Assembly: GCF_021023085.1 (NCBI RefSeq)
Contig: NZ_PGCK01000014.1
Coordinates: 1 to 64,000, forward strand
Direction of reading: 5' to 3'
Length of the DNA: 64,000 nt
Source of the DNA: Methanooceanicella nereidis
Lineage (GTDB): Archaea > Halobacteriota > Methanocellia > Methanocellales > Methanocellaceae
Shown here: in pieces, positions 26,621 through 35,106 of the stretch
Layout of the letters: each line of letters opens with the position of its first letter
How positions within the stretch are numbered: position 1 is the stretch's first letter
Notes under the pieces: generated by a model
What the model saw: only the letters and a program-made list of their open reading frames with translations
Told to the model about the DNA's origin: nothing
The model's database searches: none
Position numbers and translations under genes: made by a program

Positions 26621-27331
26621 TCACTGGACGAGTTCAACGCCTTCCATTATATAGCCGGTGCCGGGAAGGTTGCGCTTCAGTATCTCTGACGGGTAATAGG
26701 ATAATCCCTTTATGGCATCCTCTTCGCTCATGTCGAACAACGTGCATAGAGATATCATGCTTCTGATGTCCCTCATGTCATAGAGCGATCTCGGGCTTGA
26801 GGTGATCACATAGGGAGCGCCGTATTTTTTTACCAGCCCAAGATTGGTCCTGTAATTTGATAATGCTTTTACCCTGCTGCCGCCTTTGCCGCATAGGATA
26901 TAGGACAGGTCGAACTCAACGGCCACATACTTATCGGCCGCGAGCTTTGCTATCACGTGATTTATTCCGCTGGTCTTTCCCGTATGCGGATGTGAGAGGA
27001 TGTCGACGCGGCTGTCTTCGCATGCCGCGCGGTTTATGGCCTCGTCGCCGCCGTGGACCAGCACGACATCAACCTTATTCCGGTACCTGTCCACCTGCCT
27101 TCTCAGCTCGTTGGCCTTATGGACTGATATCTCGACGCCGCTAAGTACGGTAAATCCCTCTTCGGCGGGGTATGAATCCTTAATGTTTTGAAAAAGATCG
27201 GAGTGATATGAGATACATATTCCCGAGTACCCGCTGTTTTTTGCGGCGTTGATAAAACGGGATATTGTAGTCGCCCCTTCAGGATAGGCGTGTACGTTCA
27301 GGTCATAATATCTTAAATCATTCTTCAGCAT
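26621..27331 (-). CDS. rnp3: RNase P protein component 3 (Rpp30/Rnp3)
   Basis: 236 aa TIM-barrel PHP-like protein. It shows YYDLNVHAYPEGATTISRFINAAKNSGYSGICISYHSD, GVEISV, VVLVHGGDEAINRAACEDSRVDILSHP and YVITSSPRSLYDMRDIRSM, all in Rpp30 order. It partners Rnp2 in RNase P. It overlaps the COG1325 gene by 14 nt. Confidence 0.92.
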   Translation of the reverse strand: MLKNDLRYYDLNVHAYPEGATTISRFINAAKNSGYSGICISYHSDLFQNIKDSYPAEEGFTVLSGVEISVHKANELRRQVDRYRNKVDVVLVHGGDEAINRAACEDSRVDILSHPHTGKTSGINHVIAKLAADKYVAVEFDLSYILCGKGGSRVKALSNYRTNLGLVKKYGAPYVITSSPRSLYDMRDIRSMISLCTLFDMSEEDAIKGLSYYPSEILKRNLPGTGYIMEGVELVQ

Positions 27332-27752
27332 GGAAGTATTCCCTGATGATCTTTAGACCGTTTTCGTACTTTGCAGGATATGCTGCCAGCTTTACTCTGA
27401 CGGCTATGGCGTCCTCGGCATAGGTTATGCGAACGTCGCCAAGGTATGCGTCCTGCTTTGAGAGCCTTAGATAAAAGTTACATTCATCGTCCACCCGCTC
27501 GGGAAGTTCCTTGATAAGCTCGTTCAGGTCCGCTTCGGGCAGTGACGTTCTTAAAAACTCAATATATTTTTCAGCCGCTTTTTTCTTTTCGATACGGGCT
27601 GTAAGTATCTTGATCGGGTTTCCAAAATATCCTTCAGTTTCTTCGAACTCTATCGGAGTATCTTCAGGAAGAACAGTTTCAAGGGCCTCCTGGACCCTTG
27701 AAACATCTTCTGTGGCATGTGCCTGTGTCCTGAAGAGGATATAATGGATCAT
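27318..27752 (-). CDS. COG1325 RNA-binding protein (exosome-associated, DUF54)
   Basis: 144 aa. It begins [54 protein letters not shown], a pattern of the archaeal COG1325 family predicted to bind RNA, and named exosome subunit because of its place in this operon. A direct role in the exosome is not established by the sequence. It overlaps the L15e stop by 4 nt (ATGA-type coupling). Confidence 0.82.
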   Translation of the reverse strand: MIHYILFRTQAHATEDVSRVQEALETVLPEDTPIEFEETEGYFGNPIKILTARIEKKKAAEKYIEFLRTSLPEADLNELIKELPERVDDECNFYLRLSKQDAYLGDVRITYAEDAIAVRVKLAAYPAKYENGLKIIREYFHAEE

Positions 27753-28339
27753 TTACCCCTTCTGCCATGACTTCCTATAGAGGGCCTGGTCTTCTCGGTA
27801 CCCATGCCTCTCTTGCCCATACCCCTGCCCTTCTTACCGGCGCTGGTCAGACCCCTCTCCGCCCTTCCGCGGTGGGTGCCCCTTGCGATCCAGTTAAGGT
27901 TCTTGTCGCTCAGGATCGACGGGTGGTGCGGGTCAACGAGAATTACCTCGTACCACTTGTGCTTTCCATCCTCTCCGACCCAGTATGAGTTTAATACTTC
28001 CATGTTCGGGAACCTCTTGGATACTCTCTCCTCGGCGATCCTCTGAATGCTCTTACGCCTTGTGAGTGTCCTGAGACCCATGTGCTTGGATTTGCGGCCT
28101 CTTACGTACCTGGACTTGCGGCTGCCACCACGCCTTACGTGGGTCCTGGCAACTACTATGCCCTGCTTCGCCTTATATCCGAGCTCCCTCGCCCTGTCAA
28201 GCCTTGTCGGCCTCTCGAGCCTTACGATGGTGGGCTCCCTTCTCCATTCCTGGAGCCTGCTCCAGAATAATTTTCCTACATACGTCTTGTCCGGGCGCTT
28301 CCATGCGTCGCGTATGTAGCCATACATTGACTTTACCAT
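27749..28339 (-). CDS. rpl15e: Large ribosomal subunit protein eL15 (L15e)
   Basis: 196 aa, very basic ([68 protein letters not shown]). Start ATG 28339 has AAGGAGA upstream at the proper spacing. It is the first gene of the superoperon that runs to 20549. The leader (about 28340-28455) holds two hairpins. Confidence 0.96.
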   Translation of the reverse strand: MVKSMYGYIRDAWKRPDKTYVGKLFWSRLQEWRREPTIVRLERPTRLDRARELGYKAKQGIVVARTHVRRGGSRKSRYVRGRKSKHMGLRTLTRRKSIQRIAEERVSKRFPNMEVLNSYWVGEDGKHKWYEVILVDPHHPSILSDKNLNWIARGTHRGRAERGLTSAGKKGRGMGKRGMGTEKTRPSIGSHGRRGK

Positions 28340-28382
28340 ATAGTTTCGTCTCCTTTTGCGTGTGTTCGCGTTTCATGGTTCA

Positions 28383-28441
28383 GCCTTTGATATCCTTTCT
28401 GCTGTCGTTAAAGGCCACATCCCGGCGGGAACTGATCCCGC
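28383..28441 (-). promoter_or_regulatory. Structured leader of the L15e superoperon (two hairpins)
   Basis: On the minus strand the leader contains GCGGGA-ACTGA-TCCCGC (28425-28441), followed by a stem of GCCTTT with AAAGGC (28383-28415). Both lie between the TATA box (28477-28486) and the ribosome site of L15e. They may bind a ribosomal protein for autogenous control. Function is inferred from position only. Confidence 0.45.
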
Positions 28442-28476
28442 GACTGAAACTTCGTTGGTGAATAACAGGGTATTAG

Positions 28477-28486
28477 GATATAAACA
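28477..28486 (-). promoter_or_regulatory. TATA box of the L15e superoperon
   Basis: The minus strand reads GTTTATATCC at 28477-28486 (plus strand GGATATAAAC). Transcription would begin near 28455, giving a leader of about 115 nt. The rest of the 310-bp gap up to 28649 shows nothing else recognisable. Confidence 0.55.
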
Positions 28487-28649
28487 TTACGGCTTTTTAT
28501 AAAAAATTTCTTGGGAAGCATCCGGCGGACCTGCCCATAAAATGGCCCCTGGGTCCTTTATTATACCTATTTAGGACCCGGTATTGGCCGGAGCCGATCA
28601 TCGATCCGCCGGAACTCGCCATAAGTATTCGGGGACCTATGTGATTTGC

Positions 28650-29447
28650 TCATTTATTTACTGTCTTTACTATCAGGACGTGGCAGGGAGCGTTGCTTAC
28701 GATCTTATCCGCTATGGAGCCAAGCAGGAACTGGTAATAAACGGGGTGCTCCGTCGCTCCCACCATCATCAGGTCATAGCCTTTCCTGGCCTCGTCAAGT
28801 ATTACGGCGTCGACGGGGCCGCTTCTGTAAACCAGGAAATGTTTTACATTATCCGATTCAAAGATTTCCTTTATTTCGGACAATATCCTTTCTGCCTCAG
28901 CCTTCTGTGACTGGTCTCCGGCATATAATACAGTTACCTCGCCGCCGGATTTTTTTGCCAGGGCTTTTGTAAGTTTAGCCGCCCTGAGAGCGTGCCTCTG
29001 GCCCGACGTGGGCAGCAGGGTCTTATCGTACTTAAGAGGCCTGCCCTCGACATAGCTCAAAACGGCGGTCTCCGTATGTGATTTCCTCACGACCTCGTCG
29101 ATCACGCTCCCGAACACACGTCTCTGGCCCCGTTTATAATACGGGTTTGCGAAAAAGATCAGGTCATATTCGGATGACCTGGCCTCTTCGAGTATTCCTG
29201 CTGCGACCGAACTTGAATTCCTTACCTCATAATGAGAGCTTAATCCGGCCGCTGTCGAGATAGCCGAGGCATCGGACACGACGTTCATCGCCCGCCTCCA
29301 CTCTATCGCCGAACCTGGAAACTTGACAGAAGTGGATACGTACAGGAACGTTATCTCTCCTCCCGGGTTCAACACATCCTTTAGAAAGTCTAAGGCGAGC
29401 TTTACTTTTGTCGCGCCGGAGATGGGCAACAGAACACGGTCATACAT
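28650..29447 (-). CDS. Tandem universal stress protein (two Usp domains)
   Basis: 265 aa with two Usp domains. The first (MYDRVLLPISGATKVKLALDFLKDVL...) covers about 1-135 and the second (YDKTLLPTSGQRHALRAAKLTKAL ... YDLMMVGATEHPVYYQFLLGSIADKIVSNAPCHVLIVK) covers about 140-265. The second ends with the G-x(9)-G-S-like ATP-binding stretch (GATEHPVYYQFLLGSIADKI). It starts 6 nt after kdpC on the same strand, so it is part of the kdp operon. Usp domains occur inside bacterial KdpD, so a K+- or ATP-sensing role is a reasonable inference. Confidence 0.82.
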   Translation of the reverse strand: MYDRVLLPISGATKVKLALDFLKDVLNPGGEITFLYVSTSVKFPGSAIEWRRAMNVVSDASAISTAAGLSSHYEVRNSSSVAAGILEEARSSEYDLIFFANPYYKRGQRRVFGSVIDEVVRKSHTETAVLSYVEGRPLKYDKTLLPTSGQRHALRAAKLTKALAKKSGGEVTVLYAGDQSQKAEAERILSEIKEIFESDNVKHFLVYRSGPVDAVILDEARKGYDLMMVGATEHPVYYQFLLGSIADKIVSNAPCHVLIVKTVNK

Positions 29448-29453
29448 AGATCG

Positions 29454-30032
29454 TCATCCCCTATCATCCTCTACGTTGATTCCTTTTTTCATTTCCATGA
29501 TACCAATGTTCAATTCAAGGACATTGACCCTGGGCTCCCCCCATATCCCCAGGAGCTTCCCTCTTGTCTTTGATCTTATCAGGTCTTTGACAGATGCCTC
29601 GTCAATGCCGTTCTCCCCTGCTACGCGGGGAGCCTGCATCATTGCGTTCTCTATCGAAATATCCGGGTCAAGGCCCGAGCCTGACGATAATACGGCGTCA
29701 GCAGGGACTGTATCGACCCCTTCAGGCATCCTTGACAGGATCAGGCCAATAAGCTCACTGTTATCGGGCCCGAGGTTCGACGCGCCTGATGCGGATGCAT
29801 TGTAATTTACAGCGGAAGGCCTTGAATGGAAATATTCAGGCCCTGAAAAATTCTGGCCGATCAATAGAGACCCTACGACCCTGCCGTCATACGATACAGG
29901 GCTACCCCGGGCGGCATCGGGGAATAAGGCCGACGATACGAGCGTGACTGACATGGGATATATAACCCCGCACACCAGCGCGACCAGCAGCGTCATATAA
30001 ACTGAAAGGACAAGCAGCCTTAAGATCCTCAT
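29454..30032 (-). CDS. kdpC: Potassium-transporting ATPase subunit C
   Basis: 192 aa. One N-terminal membrane helix (LRLLVLSVYMTLLVALVCGVIYPMSVTLVSSALFP) is followed by KdpC motifs GSLLIGQNFSGPEYFHSRPSA and SGLDPDISIENAMMQAPRVA. It stabilises the KdpAB complex and helps ATP binding. It overlaps kdpB by 4 nt. Confidence 0.95.
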   Translation of the reverse strand: MRILRLLVLSVYMTLLVALVCGVIYPMSVTLVSSALFPDAARGSPVSYDGRVVGSLLIGQNFSGPEYFHSRPSAVNYNASASGASNLGPDNSELIGLILSRMPEGVDTVPADAVLSSGSGLDPDISIENAMMQAPRVAGENGIDEASVKDLIRSKTRGKLLGIWGEPRVNVLELNIGIMEMKKGINVEDDRG

Positions 30033-32065
30033 AGCCCCATCACCGCCGTCAATACTATGTCGATCAGCTTGATACCGATGAAAGCGCTGACCAGCCCGCC
30101 AAGGCCGTAAATAAGGATGTTCCTTTTCAGCATATCAGATGCGCCCGCCGGAGTGTATTTTACGCCGCTTAAGGCCACCGGTATCAAAATAGGTATGATC
30201 AGAGTGTTAAATATCAGGGCGGAGAATATCGCGCTTTTCGGCGAGGACAGCCCGAGTATGTTCAGTGCCGCGAGCGCAGGTATTGTCGAAGAGAAGATAG
30301 CGGGCAGGATCGCGAAATATTTTGCGAGATCGTTGGTGATGCTGAACGTGGTCAGAGCGCCCCTGGTTATTAAAAGCTGTTTAGCCACGCCGACCACCTC
30401 TATCAGTTTCGTAGGGTCGGAATCGAGATCGATGAGCTCGGCCGCTTTCTTTGCAGATGCTGTGCCCGTGTTCATCGCCATCCCGACATTAGCCTGTGCA
30501 AGGGCCGGGACGTCATTATCGCCGTCGCCGCTCATGAACACATGATTACCCTGGGCTTGCTCGCCCATGATAAGTAGCAGCTTATCCTCGGGTATGGCGT
30601 TGGCCATATACTGGTCAACGCCGACCTCGTCGGCTATCGTCGCAGCAGTGACCACGTTATCGCCTGTGCACATTATGGTCTTTATACCCATGCGCTTTAG
30701 CTCGTCGAGCCTTTCCCGTATCCCCGGCTTGATCACGTCCTTCAGGATCACAAGCCCTACGACCTCGTTGTCGACGGCCACCGCGAGCGGCGTCGAGCCA
30801 ATACGGGAAGCCTGGCCGGCTTCCTCCACCAGTTTTTCTGGCAGATGCCCGGCCTGTATCTTAATGGCCTCCATCGAGCCTTTTATGTACCTCTTTCCGT
30901 CAGCCGTCTGGATGCCGCTGATACGGGCCTCAGGTGTGAACAATATCGTCTTAAACCCTTTAAGCTTCGAGTCGTCTATGTGATGCCCCAGTTTTTTTCC
31001 GAGATCTAATATCGACCTGCCCTCCGGGGTGTTATCTCTAACGGAAGCGTACATGGATGCCATTATGATGTCCTTCATACTCTTTCCGGGCGCATGTATG
31101 ATACGGTTTGCCTTCCTGTTGCCTATCGTGAGCGTTCCGGTCTTATCCAGTATCAGCACGTCCACGTCACCGGTATTTTCTACAGCCCTGCTGGAGGTCG
31201 CGACAATATTGACCATGGTAACCCTGTTAACGCCCGCGATGACTATCGCAGGAAGCAAGCCGCCCATAGTGGTAGGTATCAGACACACAAAGAGCGATAC
31301 CAGTACACCGGTGTCAGCCTCTATCCCGTAGTAAGTGGACATGACGGCGACGGCCACGACGACCACGAGTAAAACTATGGTCATGGATATCAGCAGCACG
31401 GTCAGCGCAACCTCATTTGGCGTCCTCTGACGCTCTGCCGCCTTTTCCAGCATCAGTATCCTGTCAAGGAAAGTGCTTCCCGGCTCCGCTGTAATACGGA
31501 TCCTTGCGTACCCGGATAATATCCTGGTACCGCCTATGACCGAAGGGTCCGGGCTATCTGCCTCTTTTATTACGGGCTGCGACTCTCCGGTCATCATCGA
31601 TTCGTCAAACGCTGCGGACCCTTCTGTGATCACGCCGTCGCGGGGCACTGTATCCCCTCCTTCAACGTGGACCGTGTCGCCTATCTTCAGGCTGTCGGAA
31701 TCGACGAATTTGATCGTGTCGTCCGGGCCGAGTTTTTTTGCGATAATGCCTTTCCTTTTGATCTTGAGCCTGTCTATGAGCGCCAGTCGCTGTGTTTCGG
31801 CCAGCGATTCAGAAAAGAAAGAGAATAATATCGTAAGAAAGAGTGTGATCACGATGAAGAGATAGTCTGAACGGTTCATTACCGGGGACTCTATGTCCAT
31901 GAACTGTGACGGGAACAGGTACACGAGTACAGTGAGCCCGAGACACATGAACAGGATGAATATTATCGGGTTTTTTATTATGTACCTTGGGTCGAACTTT
32001 GAAAAAGATGATATGAGCGAGGTGAGTATTGTCCGCCATGATAGCCATCCGTCGCCGACTGTCAT
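30029..32065 (-). CDS. kdpB: Potassium-transporting P-type ATPase, subunit B
   Basis: 678 aa. The phosphorylated aspartate is D307 in DKTGTLT. The actuator motif TGES is at 159-162 and the membrane motif IPTTMGGL at 263-270. The nucleotide/hinge motifs are MCTGDN and GDGDNDVPALAQANVG. It drives high-affinity K+ uptake. It overlaps both kdpA and kdpC by 4 nt. No kdpD/kdpE is present in the window. Confidence 0.97.
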   Translation of the reverse strand: MTVGDGWLSWRTILTSLISSFSKFDPRYIIKNPIIFILFMCLGLTVLVYLFPSQFMDIESPVMNRSDYLFIVITLFLTILFSFFSESLAETQRLALIDRLKIKRKGIIAKKLGPDDTIKFVDSDSLKIGDTVHVEGGDTVPRDGVITEGSAAFDESMMTGESQPVIKEADSPDPSVIGGTRILSGYARIRITAEPGSTFLDRILMLEKAAERQRTPNEVALTVLLISMTIVLLVVVVAVAVMSTYYGIEADTGVLVSLFVCLIPTTMGGLLPAIVIAGVNRVTMVNIVATSSRAVENTGDVDVLILDKTGTLTIGNRKANRIIHAPGKSMKDIIMASMYASVRDNTPEGRSILDLGKKLGHHIDDSKLKGFKTILFTPEARISGIQTADGKRYIKGSMEAIKIQAGHLPEKLVEEAGQASRIGSTPLAVAVDNEVVGLVILKDVIKPGIRERLDELKRMGIKTIMCTGDNVVTAATIADEVGVDQYMANAIPEDKLLLIMGEQAQGNHVFMSGDGDNDVPALAQANVGMAMNTGTASAKKAAELIDLDSDPTKLIEVVGVAKQLLITRGALTTFSITNDLAKYFAILPAIFSSTIPALAALNILGLSSPKSAIFSALIFNTLIIPILIPVALSGVKYTPAGASDMLKRNILIYGLGGLVSAFIGIKLIDIVLTAVMGL

Positions 32066-33720
32066 ATCTTCACCCCCGTAGATATCAGGTCTGCCAGCGG
32101 CCCCATCGCCAGCACGGGCAGGAAGGATAATGCGCTATCCATGATAAGTACGCAAATAAGGAGCACGGCGAATATTATGGTATCCGTAGGGAAGCTTCCT
32201 CTGGTATCCTCTATGGTCTTTTTGGTCGATAAAAGACCCGCCAGCCCTAAAAAAGCGGATATAGGGACATATCTTCCGATCAATATCAGCGTACCGGAGA
32301 GTATGTTAAAATACGGGGACGAACTCTGCAGTCCGGCCATGCCTGAGCCGTTATTGGCGGACGCGGAAAGGAACTCGTATAATATTTCGCTGAACCCCCT
32401 TGTGCCGTCATTCAGCGTGATGTCGTGGGACGGCATAAGAAGTATGGTCGAGGCCGTGGATATCAGGACTATGATCGGGAAAGTGATTATCACAAGGAAT
32501 ACATACTTCATTTCATCCGTGCCGATCTTTTTTCTCATGAATTCCGGTATCTTTCCCACCATCAGCCCTGCGATAAAGACGGAGACGATCGAATAGGCCA
32601 GAAGAAGCTCAAGCCCTATGCCTATCCCTCCGGGCACACAACCCAGCATCATACCGATCATCGCTCCGAGCACGCCCATCGGCATCATGGAACTGATGCT
32701 GCACGTCGTGCCGCCGCTCTGGACGTACGTGTTCGTCGCGACAAAGAAAACGCTTTCAAAAGCGGTAAACCTCTGCTCCTTTCCTTCGATATATCCTGAC
32801 GGGAGGGTTATCCCCGAAGGAAGGTCGGGATTATCGGAAGTCCCTACGGCGAGCATTACCGATGCGGAAATGAATATAAAAAGTATGACAGCCAGTAATG
32901 TATATCCCTGTCTCTTATTGCCCATAATGATGCCAAATGCATAAGGCAGCGAGAGCGGTATCAGCATTGTAAGTATAAGCTGTACGACATTGGTGAGAGG
33001 CGAAGGGTTCTCGAACGGGTGGGCAGAGTTCGTGTTATAGTACCCTCCCCCGTTATTCCCGAGGAACTTTATGGACTCCATCGCCGCAGTAGGGCCGATC
33101 GGTATTGATTGTAGCCCCCCCGCTAGCGTATCCATGACCAGCTCGCCGCCCATGACCTGAGGGACGCCGCAGGCCGCGAAGATGATCGCCGAAAGCAGGG
33201 AAAACGGTATGAGTATCCGGACAAGAATGCGGACCATGTCCTCAAAATAATTGCCCAGCTTGCCCCCTGTAGTCCCGAACCCGCGTATGAAGGCGAAGGC
33301 GGATGCCAGGCCGGTAGCGGATGAAGAGAACATCAAAAAGATCACCATCATCTGGCCGTACGACGACATCTGGAGTTCGCCCGAATAATGCTGCTGGTCC
33401 GTGTTTGCCGTGAAAGACGATGCGGTATGGAATGCCAGGTCAGGGCTCATTCCCATGATAATGAAACCTGAGATGGCCAGCACCCACATCGCTGCGTTCA
33501 TTAATAGCAGTGCTGCAAGGTACTCCTTCCAGTCCATGCCATATTTGCCCATCTCCCCGGTCGCAGCGAGCGCAGCCTTTTCGACCGGGCTGAAAATAAG
33601 GTCGAGGAAGGACTTTTTCCTGGAGAATACACCTGCAATGTATTTTCCCATTGGGATAGCCAATACCGTCGCTAATAATATGATAGTAAGGATCTGAAGC
33701 ACACCGATTATAAGTCCCAT
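32062..33720 (-). CDS. kdpA: Potassium-transporting ATPase subunit A (K+ channel-like)
   Basis: About 552 aa from the ATG at 33720; an upstream in-frame extension would run into kdpF. It has many membrane helices and the four SKT-type selectivity stretches, e.g. SSFTANTDQQHYSG, GNNGGGYYNTNSAHPFENPSPLTN, FVATNTYVQSGGTTCS and SASANNGSGMAG. It forms the ion pathway of Kdp. Confidence 0.96.
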   Translation of the reverse strand: MGLIIGVLQILTIILLATVLAIPMGKYIAGVFSRKKSFLDLIFSPVEKAALAATGEMGKYGMDWKEYLAALLLMNAAMWVLAISGFIIMGMSPDLAFHTASSFTANTDQQHYSGELQMSSYGQMMVIFLMFSSSATGLASAFAFIRGFGTTGGKLGNYFEDMVRILVRILIPFSLLSAIIFAACGVPQVMGGELVMDTLAGGLQSIPIGPTAAMESIKFLGNNGGGYYNTNSAHPFENPSPLTNVVQLILTMLIPLSLPYAFGIIMGNKRQGYTLLAVILFIFISASVMLAVGTSDNPDLPSGITLPSGYIEGKEQRFTAFESVFFVATNTYVQSGGTTCSISSMMPMGVLGAMIGMMLGCVPGGIGIGLELLLAYSIVSVFIAGLMVGKIPEFMRKKIGTDEMKYVFLVIITFPIIVLISTASTILLMPSHDITLNDGTRGFSEILYEFLSASANNGSGMAGLQSSSPYFNILSGTLILIGRYVPISAFLGLAGLLSTKKTIEDTRGSFPTDTIIFAVLLICVLIMDSALSFLPVLAMGPLADLISTGVKI

Positions 33721-33730
33721 ACTGACACCA

Positions 33731-33820
33731 TCAGAATCTCTCAGGATGAAGGAGAACGTATGCCATATAGGCAAAAGCCACTATGATAAACGCCGCTACT
33801 ATAATGTCCCCTATAGCCAT
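33731..33820 (-). CDS. kdpF: Potassium-transporting ATPase subunit F
   Basis: 29 aa (MAIGDIIVAAFIIVAFAYMA then YVLLHPERF). It is a single hydrophobic helix with the C-terminal L-x-P-E-R-F typical of KdpF, which packs on KdpA and stabilises the complex. The start is 33818-33820 and the stop 33731-33733. kdpA begins 10 nt later. It is usually missed by automatic annotation. Confidence 0.92.
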   Translation of the reverse strand: MAIGDIIVAAFIIVAFAYMAYVLLHPERF

Positions 33821-33995
33821 TAATGTAAACACCCGGGATAATTAGAGGTTAAACTACCGTATTAAAATAAAATATTATCGGAGGGAAAGATAAAATGTCC
33901 GTAACGTCTTCTTGCATAAAACCAACAAAAAATGTCGAAGGCCGATAAAAATAAAACGAGAAGTGTATCACTTCTTTAAAAAAGTTCAAAAGGAC
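33821..33995. promoter_or_regulatory. kdp promoter region
   Basis: 175 bp upstream of kdpF and downstream of the Cys-Gly micro-gene. On the minus strand an AT-rich AATATTTTATTTTAATA (33860-33876) is a candidate TATA region, with GGTG before the kdpF start. No operator could be identified. Confidence 0.4.
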
Positions 33996-34073
33996 TTACT
34001 TCTTTTTCTGTCCTTTCTTTTCTTTTTCATCCTTCTTGGGCTTACTGCCGCATCCACATCCGCATCCTGCCAT
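33996..34073 (-). CDS. Cys-Gly-rich micro-protein next to hypB
   Basis: 25 aa: MAGCGCGCGSKPKKDEKEKK followed by GQKKK. Start ATG (34071-34073) is preceded on the minus strand by AGGTGAGCTT, a strong ribosome site, and the stop is 33996-33998. Three cysteines alternate with glycine, then a very basic/charged tail, so it is a likely metal binder. It begins 58 nt after the hypB stop on the same strand. Bacterial HypB often carries such a Cys-rich nickel-binding motif at its own N-terminus, which this HypB lacks. The functional link is inference. Confidence 0.6.
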   Translation of the reverse strand: MAGCGCGCGSKPKKDEKEKKGQKKK

Positions 34074-34131
34074 AAGCTCACCTCTTATTATTTTATATTT
34101 AAGAGTGAATGCTCTTTGTACAAATACTTAC

Positions 34132-34779
34132 TCATGTAATCAGCATGTCTGCAAGCTCTTCGATGCCGACGCCCTTTTTGAGGTTGGCTTTGATTATCCT
34201 GATGTTTGAGTTGTGCCGCCTCATATCGCGTTCCATGCGTTCTACGCTCGCGCCGACCGCTTCCGCGAGGTCGACCTTATTGATTATGCCTATCTCGCAT
34301 TCGCGGAACATTGCAGGGTGCTTGTTAACAACGTCGTCGCCCTCTGTCACGCTGACTATGACGACACGCTTATGGCTTCCCACGGGGAAATCCGTCGGGC
34401 ACACCATATTGCCGACATTCTCTACGAGCAGGACGTCAATATCATCGAGGGGTAATTTATGAAGTGCATGGTGTACCATATGCGCATCCAGGTGGCATTC
34501 AGTACCCGTATTTAAGTTCTGTGTGGGAATGTCAAGCGCATGTATGCGCTTGTAGTCATCGTCGCCATAACAGTCGCCAACGATAGCACCGACCTTATAC
34601 CCTCTTGCCTTCAATACAGGGGTTAGTTTCTCTATAAGCATCGTCTTGCCTGACCCGACAGCTCCAAGGATGTCTATCGACCTTATGCCGTGCTCATCAA
34701 GATGCTCGCGGTTCTCTTCCGCCTGCCGCCGGTTAGCCTCCGTTACGCTTACGCCAACATTAACTTCGATCTTGTGCAA
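34132..34779 (-). CDS. hypB: Hydrogenase nickel-incorporation GTPase HypB
   Basis: 215 aa from TTG 34779 (preceded by GGTGAT). P-loop GAVGSGKT (K45), the metal-binding C95-H96 in GTECHLDAHMVHHAL with a further Cys in GNMVCPTDFPVG, and the guanine motif NKVDLAE. It delivers nickel with HypA to NiFe hydrogenase large subunits such as FrhA here. It lacks the N-terminal CxxCGC nickel motif of E. coli HypB. hypA is not next to it. Confidence 0.95.
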   Translation of the reverse strand: MHKIEVNVGVSVTEANRRQAEENREHLDEHGIRSIDILGAVGSGKTMLIEKLTPVLKARGYKVGAIVGDCYGDDDYKRIHALDIPTQNLNTGTECHLDAHMVHHALHKLPLDDIDVLLVENVGNMVCPTDFPVGSHKRVVIVSVTEGDDVVNKHPAMFRECEIGIINKVDLAEAVGASVERMERDMRRHNSNIRIIKANLKKGVGIEELADMLIT

Positions 34780-35106
34780 ATTATCACCAGATAAAAATCA
34801 TTTTCATTCAAGAGGTGTCTTATAAATCAAATATTTGTCGGCAGCAGTTTCCGCCCTGCCTAAAATATCTTCAATAGCCCGGTATCACTTAATGACTGAT
34901 CGCATGGATGCATATCTTGCATGGTTTCGCAGATATTCATCGCACAGGCGGCTTTCAAAAATGTAATTACAAATTTTATAGAAGAGATTTATTATCGTCG
35001 ATTCATAACATATGAGCTATACGCTGGCCATATAAATTAAAAGGACATTCGACAAGCGAATAAGGACCATGGTTTTGCGGATCGGAGCAGAAAAGGCGGT
35101 GAAAAA
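34780..35106. other. 327-bp gap between hypB and the PAS kinase
   Basis: A divergent intergenic region. A TATA-like CCATATAAATTAAAAGG (35028-35044) lies about 65 bp before the kinase start, and GGCGGTGAAAAA immediately precedes that ATG. Nothing else recognisable. Confidence 0.45.

Noticed and set aside
28383-28441. C/D box sRNA in the L15e leader
   Set aside because: CTGA-like boxes occur but no proper C box at matching spacing; explained more simply by hairpins.
33912-34139. 75-aa forward ORF overlapping the Cys-Gly micro-gene
   Set aside because: It reads antisense through the Lys-rich tail of the micro-gene and through AT-rich intergenic sequence; no start signal.
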